This document shows, in pieces, positions 1-6,853 of a DNA stretch of 11,477 nt (position 1 is its first letter; every line of letters starts with the position of its first letter). The translations under genes and the position numbers were made by a program. The notes beneath the pieces are model-generated. The model searched no databases and had not been told where the DNA came from. It saw nothing but the letters and a program-made list of their open reading frames with translations. This DNA is from Burkholderiales bacterium (GTDB lineage: Bacteria; Pseudomonadota; Gammaproteobacteria; Burkholderiales; Casimicrobiaceae): assembly GCA_025354075.1 (NCBI GenBank), contig JANXNO010000097.1, forward strand, positions 1-11,477, read 5' to 3'.

Positions 1-296
1 CCGAGTTTGCGGGCATTCGTGCGCTGCATCCCGAAACGCTTGCCGGTTCGCGCGACAAGTTGTACTGTTTTTTATCCGGCTGGATGGGTGGGCCGAGTCT
101 CTACACCGATCAATTCGGACACCCCAGATTGCGTGCTCGGCATATGCCGTTTGCGATTGGTGATGCTGAGCGCGACGCCTGGGTTGCGTGTATGAGACTG
201 GCGCTGGCGGATTGCGAAGTCGACGAAAAACTGTCTACGTGGCTGATGGGACAGTTGTCGGGGACGGCGGACTGGATGCGGAATAAATCCGGTTAG
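1..296 (+). CDS. Group II truncated haemoglobin, C-terminal part (5' end outside window)
   Basis: The frame is open from base 3 and ends at TAG 294-296, giving about 97 residues; the start lies upstream of the window. The visible part matches the second half of the group II (TrHbO-type) truncated globins: LYCFLSGWMGGP, then GHPRLRARHMPF, then ERDAWVACM. By comparison with mycobacterial TrHbO, the His in RHMPF (codon 141-143) is the proximal haem ligand F8 and the Trp in ERDAW is the conserved G8 Trp of this group. The E helix and distal pocket are cut off. Known family members bind O2, NO or peroxide in the cytoplasm and are linked to oxidative or nitrosative stress; the role here is inference. 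It is convergent with the VOC gene at 536-907. Family assignment is firm; the physiological ligand is unknown. Confidence 0.93.
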   Translation, partial: EFAGIRALHPETLAGSRDKLYCFLSGWMGGPSLYTDQFGHPRLRARHMPFAIGDAERDAWVACMRLALADCEVDEKLSTWLMGQLSGTADWMRNKSG

Positions 297-535
297 CTTG
301 CAGTGCGGCTTACCCCTTCTCCCGCAAGCGGGAGAGGGTTGGGGTGAGGGTAGCGGCTTCGCGTAAGTGTTGGTTTTCGATTCTTAAGCGCAGCACGCCC
401 TGTGCAACGCGCCAACCTCATCCGACCTGTCGGGCACCCGCATTGGGCAACATTGCCGCTCGGGGGAGAAGGCTTCGAAATTGATACTTGCAGCGTTTAT
501 CAAAGCAGGTACTCTGGCGCGGAGCCAAGCCAAAC
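297..535. other. Gene-free spacer between convergent genes
   Basis: No coding frame here resembles a protein family. The first third holds the palindromic repeat at 313-350. The rest, about 350-535, has no convincing promoter, tRNA or terminator with a T-run. A stretch near 434-474 loosely resembles a decayed copy of the same repeat in the opposite orientation, but the match is too poor to call. Confidence 0.6.
313..350. repeat. Palindromic intergenic repeat, copy 1 (core only)
   Basis: The core is an inverted repeat whose arms read roughly CTTCTCCCGC and GCGGGAGAGGG, followed by TTGGGGTGAGGG. The same core occurs at 8556-8592 in the same orientation and at 10010-10045 in the opposite orientation. 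It sits in the spacer after the globin gene, where an RNA copy could form a hairpin and act as a weak terminator or stabiliser. Unlike the other two copies it lacks the extended flank (GGCTCGTGGAATGAG and beyond). Such elements are widespread in proteobacterial intergenic regions and often create spurious ORFs reading PHPNPLP. Confidence 0.85.
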
Positions 536-907
536 TCATCGTTCGACCGGCGGCTCCCAAAGCTCAAATTTGTTGCCTTCAACATCGTACGCCCAGCCAA
601 ACCGGCCCTGCTCTGACTCTTCGATCGTGTCCTCAACACGAATGTCCGCCAGTCGCAACTGATCGAGCATCTTGTCGAGATTTGCGACTTTCCAGTTAAT
701 CATGGTGAGTTGGCGTTTGGGCATGTAGTCGCTCTTCTCCTCGAACACGCTCCAGTACGTCTCCTCGCCCGTGGTCTGCGCGAACGCAGCCCCGCCCCAG
801 TCGGTGATGTCGATGCCGAGGTGGCGGAAATACCACTTGCGCAGGCCTTCCGCATTTTTGGCGCGGATAAAAATCCCGCCGAGTCCGATTACTTTTTCTC
901 TACTCAT
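536..907 (-). CDS. VOC (glyoxalase/bleomycin-resistance fold) family protein
   Basis: A 123-residue protein with the size and shape of a single VOC protein (two beta-alpha-beta-beta-beta modules). The first strand is IGLGGIFIRA (about 7-16), followed by a helix with LRKWYFRHLGI. The C-terminal module ends in GNKFELWEPP (111-120), the usual VOC ending, in which the Glu of FELWEP can be a metal ligand. The first-module position that is His in classical glyoxalase I is not an obvious ligand here, so lyase activity should not be assumed. I chose ATG at 905-907 over in-frame ATG 992-994 because it overlaps the upstream stop as ATGA and because the fold begins directly after it. It is the last gene of a coupled trio. 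The substrate is unknown. Confidence 0.88.
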   Translation of the reverse strand: MSREKVIGLGGIFIRAKNAEGLRKWYFRHLGIDITDWGGAAFAQTTGEETYWSVFEEKSDYMPKRQLTMINWKVANLDKMLDQLRLADIRVEDTIEESEQGRFGWAYDVEGNKFELWEPPVER

Positions 908-1110
908 TTTTCGTTCATCAACGTTTGAATTTTCCGGCCAAGCTTTAGCAAATACCAGGTCAGAATCACTGCGCCCAGCACGGCACCGATCCACTTGGCC
1001 GGACCCGCCTGCTTGAACGGTGTGCCGACGATTACGCCGACCACCATGCCCAATGCGCCGCCAGACAACACGCCAGTCAGCACACAGGCCATGTACAAAA
1101 ACCAGGTCAC
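904..1110 (-). CDS. Small two-helix membrane protein
   Basis: A 68-residue protein with two hydrophobic segments, about residues 4-29 (rich in Gly, with GGALGMVVGVIVG) and 38-56 (AKWIGAVLGAVILTWYLLKLG), followed by a basic, polar C-terminus. The small-residue spacing suits tight helix packing. The start is GTG 1108-1110, overlapping the TGA of the upstream thioredoxin-like gene as GTGA; an alternative ATG lies six codons in, at 1090-1092. Its own TGA overlaps the ATG of the VOC gene. These overlaps on both sides argue that it is a real, translated gene although it is short. I do not recognise a named family. Its position suggests a link with the periplasmic thioredoxin-fold protein, but this is inference from context only. 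Confidence 0.78.
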   Translation of the reverse strand: MTWFLYMACVLTGVLSGGALGMVVGVIVGTPFKQAGPAKWIGAVLGAVILTWYLLKLGRKIQTLMNEK

Positions 1111-1667
1111 TTGCGGGCTTTCATTTCGGCAATCGCCTTGTTCACCAAGCCGTCCACATAGGCGCCGTAAAAGTCAAAATTGGCAATGCCAACCAGCGGG
1201 TCGCCAAGCAACTGGCCGTTGCCATCTACAACCATCACCGTCGGCGTAAAGGTGCCTTTACGCTTTTGCGCAAAGGCGATGTTCTCGACTGTCTTGCCAT
1301 CAAAATCGATCAGCGATTTGCCGTCGTCCACCGTGATCTGGCGAAATTCAAGTGCCGCCCGCCAGCCCGCGTTGCGAAACATCGGCACGATCACCTCGCG
1401 CAGCGCGCCGCGACAGTAATGGCAGCCAGTGAGATTGAAAAAAAGCAGGATCGGCTTTTTGGCAGCCGTGGCCGCATCGCCGTCGGCCTTCAGGTTTTGC
1501 GTGACGGGCAGGATTCTTTCCCATTCGCGGCTACTCGGGGCCAGCTCCTCCGCTGCCGGTTGCGCGTGAGATGCAATCGGCACCAGCAAAAAGCCGAATG
1601 CCATAATCAGCAGCAAATACCGCGCGAAACCCGCGCAGCCCGTAACCAAAAACTTCAAGCACCGCAT
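1107..1667 (-). CDS. Periplasmic thioredoxin-fold protein (SoxW/thioredoxin-like, CHYC)
   Basis: A 186-residue protein with an N-terminal hydrophobic segment (about 17-35, ending IASHAQ) that looks like a signal peptide cut after Ala35. The mature part has the thioredoxin pattern: strand KPILLFFNLTG, active site C82-H-Y-C85, and the cis-Pro loop FTPTVMVVDG (Pro142). It therefore probably acts as a thiol-disulfide oxidoreductase in the periplasm; the CHYC motif does not by itself show whether it oxidises or reduces. I chose ATG 1665-1667 because GAGGGA (complement of 1675-1680) lies seven bases upstream; a longer frame from 1691 has no such support. This start codon shares the CATG at 1665-1668 with the hemC start on the other strand. 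It is the first gene of the trio continuing to 536. The client protein is unknown. Confidence 0.85.
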   Translation of the reverse strand: MRCLKFLVTGCAGFARYLLLIMAFGFLLVPIASHAQPAAEELAPSSREWERILPVTQNLKADGDAATAAKKPILLFFNLTGCHYCRGALREVIVPMFRNAGWRAALEFRQITVDDGKSLIDFDGKTVENIAFAQKRKGTFTPTVMVVDGNGQLLGDPLVGIANFDFYGAYVDGLVNKAIAEMKARK

Positions 1668-2592
1668 GAGCGAATCCCTCATCATTGCCACTCGCGAAAG
1701 CCCGTTGGCGCTAGCGCAAGCCCATCACGTTAAATCAGAACTGGAGAGTGTAATTCCCGGCCTGTCGGTAACGCTGCTTGGCATGACCACACGCGGCGAC
1801 CAAATTCTCGACAAACCGCTCGCCAAGGTTGGCGGCAAGGGCCTCTTTATCAAGGAGCTGGAGGTTGCGCTGCAAGAAGGCCGCGCCCATCTCGCAGTGC
1901 ATTCGCTGAAAGATGTGCCGATGACGCTGCCGAAGGGCTTCATCCTCGCCGCGATTTTGCCGCGTGAGGACGCGCGTGATGCCTTCGTTTCATCGAAGTA
2001 CGCGTCGCTGGCTGCGATGCCTGCCGGGTCGATTGTCGGCACGTCCAGCCTGCGTCGCGCTGCCGTGCTCAAGCGCGCCTATCCAACCCTGAAGTACGAG
2101 CCCGTACGCGGCAACGTAAACACGCGTTTGGCCAAGCTCGACAGCGGCGAATTCGACGCGATCATTCTCGCGGCTGCGGGCCTCATCCGTCTCGGTATGA
2201 AAGACCGCATCACGATGTGCATCCCGATTGAAGAATCGCTGCCCGCGCCCGGTCAAGCCGCACTCGGCATCGAGGTGGTCAGCGACGATGAAGATACTGC
2301 TGAGATCGTGTCCGAACTGGACCATGCACCCAGCGCCATTGCCTGCACGGCTGAGCGCATGGTCAGCCGATTGCTGGGCGGAAGCTGCGAATTGCCGCTC
2401 GGCGCGTATGCTGATTTTGTTGAAGGCGACAAGCCGCTGCGACTGCGCGCGTTCGTGTCCAATCTGGATGGCAGCGAGGTGGTAACGGCGGAAGCATTCG
2501 GCACGCCAGATATGCCGGAAGCGCTGGGCGAGGAAGTGGCCAAGCTGTTGAAGGCGCAGGGCGCTGATCGGATCATCGCCTCGCTCAGCTAA
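1666..2592 (+). CDS. hemC: Porphobilinogen deaminase (hydroxymethylbilane synthase)
   Basis: A complete 308-residue enzyme. It joins four porphobilinogens into hydroxymethylbilane in the cytoplasm, on the path to haem and sirohaem. The N-terminus SESLIIATRESPLALAQAH matches the family. Further landmarks are TTRGD (41-45), HSLKDVPM with catalytic Asp83, GTSSLRR, the basic RGNVNTRLAKL stretch, PAPGQAALGIE, and LLGGSCELPLGAY with Cys241, which carries the dipyrromethane cofactor. Length is normal. The start at 1666 aligns with known N-termini but has no clear Shine-Dalgarno, and its promoter must lie within the divergent thioredoxin-like gene. Many proteobacteria carry hemD immediately after hemC; here an SDR gene follows 54 bases later, so uroporphyrinogen-III synthase must be encoded elsewhere. 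Confidence 0.97.
   Translation: MSESLIIATRESPLALAQAHHVKSELESVIPGLSVTLLGMTTRGDQILDKPLAKVGGKGLFIKELEVALQEGRAHLAVHSLKDVPMTLPKGFILAAILPREDARDAFVSSKYASLAAMPAGSIVGTSSLRRAAVLKRAYPTLKYEPVRGNVNTRLAKLDSGEFDAIILAAAGLIRLGMKDRITMCIPIEESLPAPGQAALGIEVVSDDEDTAEIVSELDHAPSAIACTAERMVSRLLGGSCELPLGAYADFVEGDKPLRLRAFVSNLDGSEVVTAEAFGTPDMPEALGEEVAKLLKAQGADRIIASLS
1675..1680 (-). promoter_or_regulatory. Ribosome binding site deciding the thioredoxin-like gene start
   Basis: Read on the minus strand this is GAGGGA, seven bases before ATG 1665-1667. It lies inside the first codons of hemC. It favours the inner start over the in-frame ATG codons at 1689-1691 and 1680-1685. Confidence 0.6.
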
Positions 2593-2634
2593 GGCGCAGC
2601 CCGCCGCCATCGTGATGCGGCTACCATGCGGCCA

Positions 2635-2640
2635 AAGGAG
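2635..2640 (+). promoter_or_regulatory. Ribosome binding site deciding the SDR start
   Basis: AAGGAG sits six bases before ATG 2647-2649. It rules against the in-frame upstream ATG at 2626, which would place this site inside the coding region. Confidence 0.8.
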
Positions 2641-2646
2641 TACATC

Positions 2647-3408
2647 ATGAGATTGAAAGACAAAGTCGCCATCATCACCGGCGGTGCGCAGGGCTTCGGG
2701 TACGGCATTGCTGAGCGTTACGTTCAGGAAGGCTGCAACGTCATGCTGGTGGACATTCAGGCGCACGCCGTGGAAATGGCTGCCGCTAAATTGCAGGCGC
2801 ACGCGAAGGGTCTGCCGGTGGTCGCGCAGCAGGCGGATGTGTCGAAATCTGCCGATTGGGATGAACTGGTGAGCGCGGCGCTTGTTGCTTTCGGTCGCAT
2901 CGATATCGTCGTCAACAACGCGGGCGTCTCTCACAAAAACCAACCGATGCTGGACGTTGATGAGGCGGAATTTGATCGCGTGTACGCGGTGAACGTCAAG
3001 TCGATTTATCTGTCCGCGAAGCACTGCGTGCCGCTGATGCGAGCCCAGCATGGCGGTTGTTTTGTGCAGATTGCGTCCACCGCTGGCGTGCGTCCAAGGC
3101 CGGGTCTCACCTGGTACAACGGCTCGAAGGGTGCGGTGATTTTGACCAGCAAATCGATGGCCGTCGAGCTGGCCAAGGACAACATTCGCGTCAACTGCAT
3201 CAACCCCGTGGCAGGCGAAACGCCGCTGCTGGCGACCTTCATGGGCGAGGACACGCCGGAGAAGCGCGCGCTGTTCAAGGCGTCAATTCCGCTGGGACGA
3301 TTGTCGACGCCGCTCGACATTGCCAATGCGGCGCTGTTTCTGGCGAGCGACGAGGCGAACTTCATTACCGGCGCATGCCTTGAGGTGGACGGCGGCCGCT
3401 GCGTGTAG
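2647..3408 (+). CDS. Short-chain dehydrogenase/reductase (SDR family)
   Basis: A 253-residue classical SDR. The Rossmann glycine motif is TGGAQGFG (11-18), the second strand ends in Asp36 (MLVDI), which favours NAD(H) over NADP(H), and NNAG is at 90-93. The catalytic set is Asn116, Ser144, Tyr157 and Lys161 (WYNGSK). The C-terminus FITGACLEVDGG is typical of the glucose-1-dehydrogenase/3-oxoacyl-reductase type. It is a soluble NAD-linked oxidoreductase acting on an alcohol or ketone; the substrate cannot be read from sequence. It follows hemC on the same strand by 54 bases and precedes the wax-ester synthase, separated from it by a hairpin repeat, so it could belong functionally with either or neither. 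A role in fatty alcohol or hydroxyacyl metabolism is only a guess from the neighbour. Confidence 0.93.
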   Translation: MRLKDKVAIITGGAQGFGYGIAERYVQEGCNVMLVDIQAHAVEMAAAKLQAHAKGLPVVAQQADVSKSADWDELVSAALVAFGRIDIVVNNAGVSHKNQPMLDVDEAEFDRVYAVNVKSIYLSAKHCVPLMRAQHGGCFVQIASTAGVRPRPGLTWYNGSKGAVILTSKSMAVELAKDNIRVNCINPVAGETPLLATFMGEDTPEKRALFKASIPLGRLSTPLDIANAALFLASDEANFITGACLEVDGGRCV

Positions 3409-3416
3409 TTTCAGTT

Positions 3417-3472
3417 TGTAGGAGCGGCTTGCTGCGACCACCCACGGCAGGTCGCGGCAAGCCGCTCCTACA
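3417..3472. repeat. Inverted repeat of the TGTAGGAGCGGCTT type
   Basis: Two 22-base arms, 3417-3438 and 3451-3472, are complementary except for one position (T opposite G) and enclose a 12-base loop. The outer ends read TGTAGGAGCGGCTT and AAGCCGCTCCTACA, a motif known as a common intergenic repeat in gamma- and betaproteobacteria. It starts nine bases after the SDR stop, so its RNA hairpin could limit read-through or protect the 3' end, but there is no T-run as in a classical terminator. Only one copy is present in this window. Confidence 0.88.
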
Positions 3473-3506
3473 ACGGCGGCACACCAAATCGTCTATTCTC
3501 CATTTC

Positions 3507-3512
3507 AGGAGG
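3507..3512 (+). promoter_or_regulatory. Strong ribosome binding site of the wax-ester synthase gene
   Basis: AGGAGG lies eight bases before ATG 3521. It is the best Shine-Dalgarno match in the window and fixes the start. Confidence 0.85.
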
Positions 3513-3520
3513 AAAGCATC

Positions 3521-5116
3521 ATGGCCAACGCCACCAAAGCAACGTTATCCGCTCTCTCAGGACTGGACGCATCGTTTCTGTATCTGGAGACGCCCGAGCA
3601 GCCGATGCATGTGTCGAGCTTGTGTGTGTACGAGGTGCCGCCGAAGTTGAAACGAACGTTTCCGAAAGCGGTGGTCACGCATTTAAAGAAGCGGCTGCAC
3701 TTGGCCCCGCTGTTCACCCATGTGATTGAGCCCGCGCGATTTGGGCTCGGGCACCCCAGCTGGGCACCCGCTGCGGACGTTGATCTCAGCTATCACGTGC
3801 AACACATTGAGCTGCCGAAACCGGGCACCATGCGTCAGCTCGAAGCGGCGGTGGCGAAGGAACATGCTCGACTGCTGGATCGTGCGCGACCGCTGTGGCA
3901 GTTCACGATATTCACTGGCCTTGCCACTGGCGAGGTAGGGTTCTACGGCAAGGTGCATCACGCGGCGCTCGACGGCAAGGGCGGCACGGTGCTGGCCAAT
4001 TCGATCCTTGATTTGAGTGCGGTGCCGCGCGAAGTGTCGCCGCCGATTGCGACGCCGCAGGAGGCCGCCGAAAAGCCGGACATGAAAATCGGCGACATGA
4101 TTGGCGCTGCGTTTTCCAACTCTCTTGCGCAGTACGCAAAGCTGATTCGCTCCATCCCCAGCGTGGCGAGCAAGGTGGCCGAGGCTGCTTCTCCGGCGTT
4201 CAAGAACGCGGTGGCAACGCGCAAATTGCCTATCAAATTTGCACCGCGAACGCCGTTCAATGTGAACATTTCGGCCAAGCGAAATTTTGTCACGGCGGCG
4301 CTGCCCTTCCCGGAAGTGCGAGCAGCGGCAAAGGTGCTGGGCGGCTCGGTGAACGACGGCGTGATGTTCGTATGCGCCTCCGCATTGCGCACGTATTTGA
4401 AGGGTTTGAACGAGTTGCCGAAGCGCACGTTGGTCGCCGCGATGCCAGTGAGTTTGCGCGAGGAAAGCAACAAACAACTCAACAATCAGGCATCGATGGT
4501 GCTCGCCGAATTGGGCACCCATCACGGCGATGCAGCGAAGCGCTGGAAAGCGATTTTGACCTCTACTAACAAGGTCAAAGAATCACTGAAAAGCCTGAAG
4601 AGCGTGCTGCCTACCGACTATCCAGGCCTGCTCGCGCCGATGATGGTGTCGCGGATCAACGCAGCCGTAGCCAGCACCAAACTGATGGAACGTTTGCCGC
4701 CGGTGGCCAACGTCGTTATTAGTAACGTGCCGGGGCCACAAGTACCTTTGTACCTCGCGGGCGCGCAGATGAAAACGTTCTTTCCGGTGTCGATCATCAC
4801 GCACGGACTGGCGCTCAACATCACGGTGCAAACGTATTGCGGCAGCATCGATTTCGGCATCATCGCGTGCAAAGTGGCGGTGCCTGATTTGAATGATTTG
4901 GGCACCGCGATTGAAGGCGGATTCGACGAATTGGTCGCGCTCGCGCAGGCGAAAATGGCGCTGGACAAAGAGCGTGAAGCCGCAGCGGCTGCTAAAGCTG
5001 CGCCGGTTGAACCACCTGTAGTCAAGGCAACCAAAACCGTCAAAACTACCAAAGCAACAAAGGCAAAACCAGCCGCCGCCAAGCCCTTGAGTAAACGCTC
5101 CAGCGCATCCCGTTAA
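3521..5116 (+). CDS. Wax ester synthase / acyl-CoA:diacylglycerol acyltransferase (WS/DGAT)
   Basis: A 531-residue enzyme of the bifunctional WS/DGAT family, which transfers an acyl group from acyl-CoA to a fatty alcohol (wax ester) or diacylglycerol (triacylglycerol) at the inner face of the membrane or on lipid inclusions. The N-terminus LSGLDASFLYLETPEQPMH is typical. PLW is at 124-126, the active-site HHxxxDG at 146-152 (KVHHAALDG), NDG at 278-280, and SNVPGP at 401-406. The conserved C-terminal domain runs to about residue 480. After it comes an unusual tail, about 485-531, rich in Lys, Ala and Thr (KTVKTTKATKAKPAAAKP) and strongly basic. Two hydrolase genes follow closely. Which acyl acceptor is used cannot be decided here. 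Confidence 0.95.
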   Translation: MANATKATLSALSGLDASFLYLETPEQPMHVSSLCVYEVPPKLKRTFPKAVVTHLKKRLHLAPLFTHVIEPARFGLGHPSWAPAADVDLSYHVQHIELPKPGTMRQLEAAVAKEHARLLDRARPLWQFTIFTGLATGEVGFYGKVHHAALDGKGGTVLANSILDLSAVPREVSPPIATPQEAAEKPDMKIGDMIGAAFSNSLAQYAKLIRSIPSVASKVAEAASPAFKNAVATRKLPIKFAPRTPFNVNISAKRNFVTAALPFPEVRAAAKVLGGSVNDGVMFVCASALRTYLKGLNELPKRTLVAAMPVSLREESNKQLNNQASMVLAELGTHHGDAAKRWKAILTSTNKVKESLKSLKSVLPTDYPGLLAPMMVSRINAAVASTKLMERLPPVANVVISNVPGPQVPLYLAGAQMKTFFPVSIITHGLALNITVQTYCGSIDFGIIACKVAVPDLNDLGTAIEGGFDELVALAQAKMALDKEREAAAAAKAAPVEPPVVKATKTVKTTKATKAKPAAAKPLSKRSSASR

Positions 5117-5151
5117 GATCAAATTCAACACTCTTCGCGACTCACCACAAC

Positions 5152-5931
5152 GTGCCGACCTCACCCGCTCAACCCAAAGCCCCGAACCCATTTTTAGTCG
5201 CACTGGAGGCACGGGCACCGTGGGAATGGGGCGCGTCACTGGCCGCATGGCCGATGCTCAAAATGATGGGCGTTTGGCCGAAGCCCTCTGAGGCGAATCC
5301 GCAGCATGTGATCGTCTATCCGGGCCTCGCTGCGGGGGACGCCTCAACGCGACCGCTGCGCTCGTTTCTGGAGGATTTGGGCTACACCGTTCACGGCTGG
5401 TATCAAGGCATGAATCGTGGACCGGGGCGCGGCGTTCTGGAGCGCTTGCAGGAACAATTGATTGCCGTGCATCGCGACACACAACAACCCGTGTCGTTGA
5501 TCGGCTGGAGTCTCGGCGGCGTGTACGCACGTGAACTTTCCAAGCTCGCACCCACGTCGGTGCGCAACGTCATCACGCTGGGCACCCCGTTTGGCGCAAA
5601 CCCTCGCTCAACCAACGCCTCTCGCGTGTATTCGATGCTCTCCGGAGAAACCTTACCCGACGAGTTGATGCTGTTGCAATTGGCCGTCGCTCCGCCCGTG
5701 CCGTTCACCAGTCTGTACTCCAAAACCGACGGCGTCGTTGCTTGGCAGGGCAGCATTCAGAAGCCGACCAAAGACAACGCGTTCATCGAAAACGTGGAAG
5801 TGTTTGCCAGCCATTTGGGCATCGGTGTGAACGCGGCTGCGTGGTACGCCATTGCGGATCGGCTGGCGCAGCCCAAGGGCAAATGGACGGCGTTTACGCC
5901 GCCGGCGGCTGCACGTTTTTTGTTCGGTTAA
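5152..5931 (+). CDS. Alpha/beta hydrolase, lipase/esterase-like
   Basis: A 259-residue alpha/beta hydrolase. The nucleophile elbow is GWSLGG with Ser120. LGTPFGAN follows at 143-150, as in many lipases, and the likely acid and base are Asp193 (SKTDGVV) and His221 (ASHLGIGVN). There is no signal peptide; the N-terminus has an amphipathic stretch with several Trp and Met (about 22-42), which could touch a membrane or lipid surface. The first possible start is GTG 5152, 35 bases after the WS/DGAT stop, with no good Shine-Dalgarno; the next in-frame ATG (5251) would remove the conserved-looking N-terminal stretch. Position suggests co-transcription with the WS/DGAT gene and action on stored wax ester or triacylglycerol. 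The substrate is inference; the fold is firm. Confidence 0.88.
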   Translation: MPTSPAQPKAPNPFLVALEARAPWEWGASLAAWPMLKMMGVWPKPSEANPQHVIVYPGLAAGDASTRPLRSFLEDLGYTVHGWYQGMNRGPGRGVLERLQEQLIAVHRDTQQPVSLIGWSLGGVYARELSKLAPTSVRNVITLGTPFGANPRSTNASRVYSMLSGETLPDELMLLQLAVAPPVPFTSLYSKTDGVVAWQGSIQKPTKDNAFIENVEVFASHLGIGVNAAAWYAIADRLAQPKGKWTAFTPPAAARFLFG

Positions 5932-5935
5932 GAGT

Positions 5936-6853
5936 ATGAAAGTCACAGCAAACGGCCTCGAATTTGAGGTCGAAATCAACGAACCCGTGGGCGTTGAGAT
6001 CACGCCGGAGACGCCGACCGTGCTGCTCATCATGGGCCTCGGCATGCAGCTCATCGCGTGGCCCATCGCCTTCGTCAACGCCTTGACCCGCGCCGGTTAC
6101 CGCGTGGTTCGATTCGACAATCGCGACATCGGCTTGTCACACAAAACCAGCGCACCGATGCCGAGCCTCGTGTGGATGGCGCTCAAATATCGCGTGCGCT
6201 TGCCGATCCACGCGGCATACACGTTGCGCGACATGGTCGAGGACACGCGCGGCGTGCTCGATGCGTTGAATATTGCGCGCTGCCACGTTATTGGCGTGTC
6301 GATGGGCGGCATGATCGCGCAGGGACTCGCGTGCCATCATCCGAACCGCGTGACTTCACTCACCAGCATTATGAGCACGACGGGCGCACGCGGTCTGCCG
6401 CAAGCGACGTCCAAAGCGGCGATGGCCTTGCTATCGCGACCCAAGAGCAAGAAGCGCGACGATATCGTCAACCATTTCGTTCGCGTGCTCGGCATCATCG
6501 GCAGCCCGCAATTTCCGATGCCGGAAGCGGAGGTGCAGCAGCGCATTGGCGACGCGTTCGACCGCTCGTTTTATCCAGCGGGCACCATCAAGCAAATGGC
6601 CGCGATCATGGCCTCGGGTGATCGCAGCGAGGAGGTGCGCCGCATCACGGTGCCGACGCTCGTCATCCACGGTCGCGATGATCCGCTGGTGCCGCTGAAG
6701 AACGGTGAAGACACGGCGAAAAAGATTGCCGGCAGCGAATACACGGTGATCGACGGCATGGGCCACGACCTCGGCGCGCTGGCCGCCGTAACGGCGCGCG
6801 TACTGCCGTTTTTGCAGCAACACACGCCGCCGAAAACAGAGTCAGCTTTGTAG
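5936..6853 (+). CDS. Alpha/beta hydrolase (RdmC-like)
   Basis: A 305-residue soluble alpha/beta hydrolase starting at ATG 5936, four bases after the stop of the previous hydrolase, so the two are surely co-transcribed. A longer frame from 5852 would overlap the upstream gene and is rejected. The oxyanion strand is LLIMGLGMQ, followed by RFDNRDIGLS (59-68), a signature of aclacinomycin-methylesterase-like hydrolases. The elbow is GVSMGG with Ser122, the acid is in HGRDDPLVP (Asp249, possibly Asp248), and the His is in GMGHDL (His277). The triad is therefore complete. The substrate is an ester or similar bond in a small or lipid molecule. With the preceding hydrolase and WS/DGAT it forms a likely lipid ester synthesis and turnover unit; this is inferred from context. 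Confidence 0.9.
   Translation: MKVTANGLEFEVEINEPVGVEITPETPTVLLIMGLGMQLIAWPIAFVNALTRAGYRVVRFDNRDIGLSHKTSAPMPSLVWMALKYRVRLPIHAAYTLRDMVEDTRGVLDALNIARCHVIGVSMGGMIAQGLACHHPNRVTSLTSIMSTTGARGLPQATSKAAMALLSRPKSKKRDDIVNHFVRVLGIIGSPQFPMPEAEVQQRIGDAFDRSFYPAGTIKQMAAIMASGDRSEEVRRITVPTLVIHGRDDPLVPLKNGEDTAKKIAGSEYTVIDGMGHDLGALAAVTARVLPFLQQHTPPKTESAL

Noticed and set aside
434..474. Possible degenerate fourth copy of the CCCTCTCCC repeat
   Set aside because: Only scattered similarity; the palindromic core is not preserved, so it cannot be told from chance.
908..994. N-terminal extension of the VOC protein
   Set aside because: It would overlap the membrane-peptide gene far more deeply than the clean ATGA junction, and the added residues do not fit the fold.
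1990..3051. 353-codon ORF on the minus strand across hemC and the SDR gene
   Set aside because: It is antisense to two well-supported genes; its His/Arg-rich, featureless composition is typical of a shadow frame in GC-rich DNA.
3683..4525. 280-codon minus-strand ORF within the WS/DGAT gene (also 4583-5248)
   Set aside because: Antisense to a complete enzyme with intact motifs; no recognisable domain and Arg/His-rich shadow composition.
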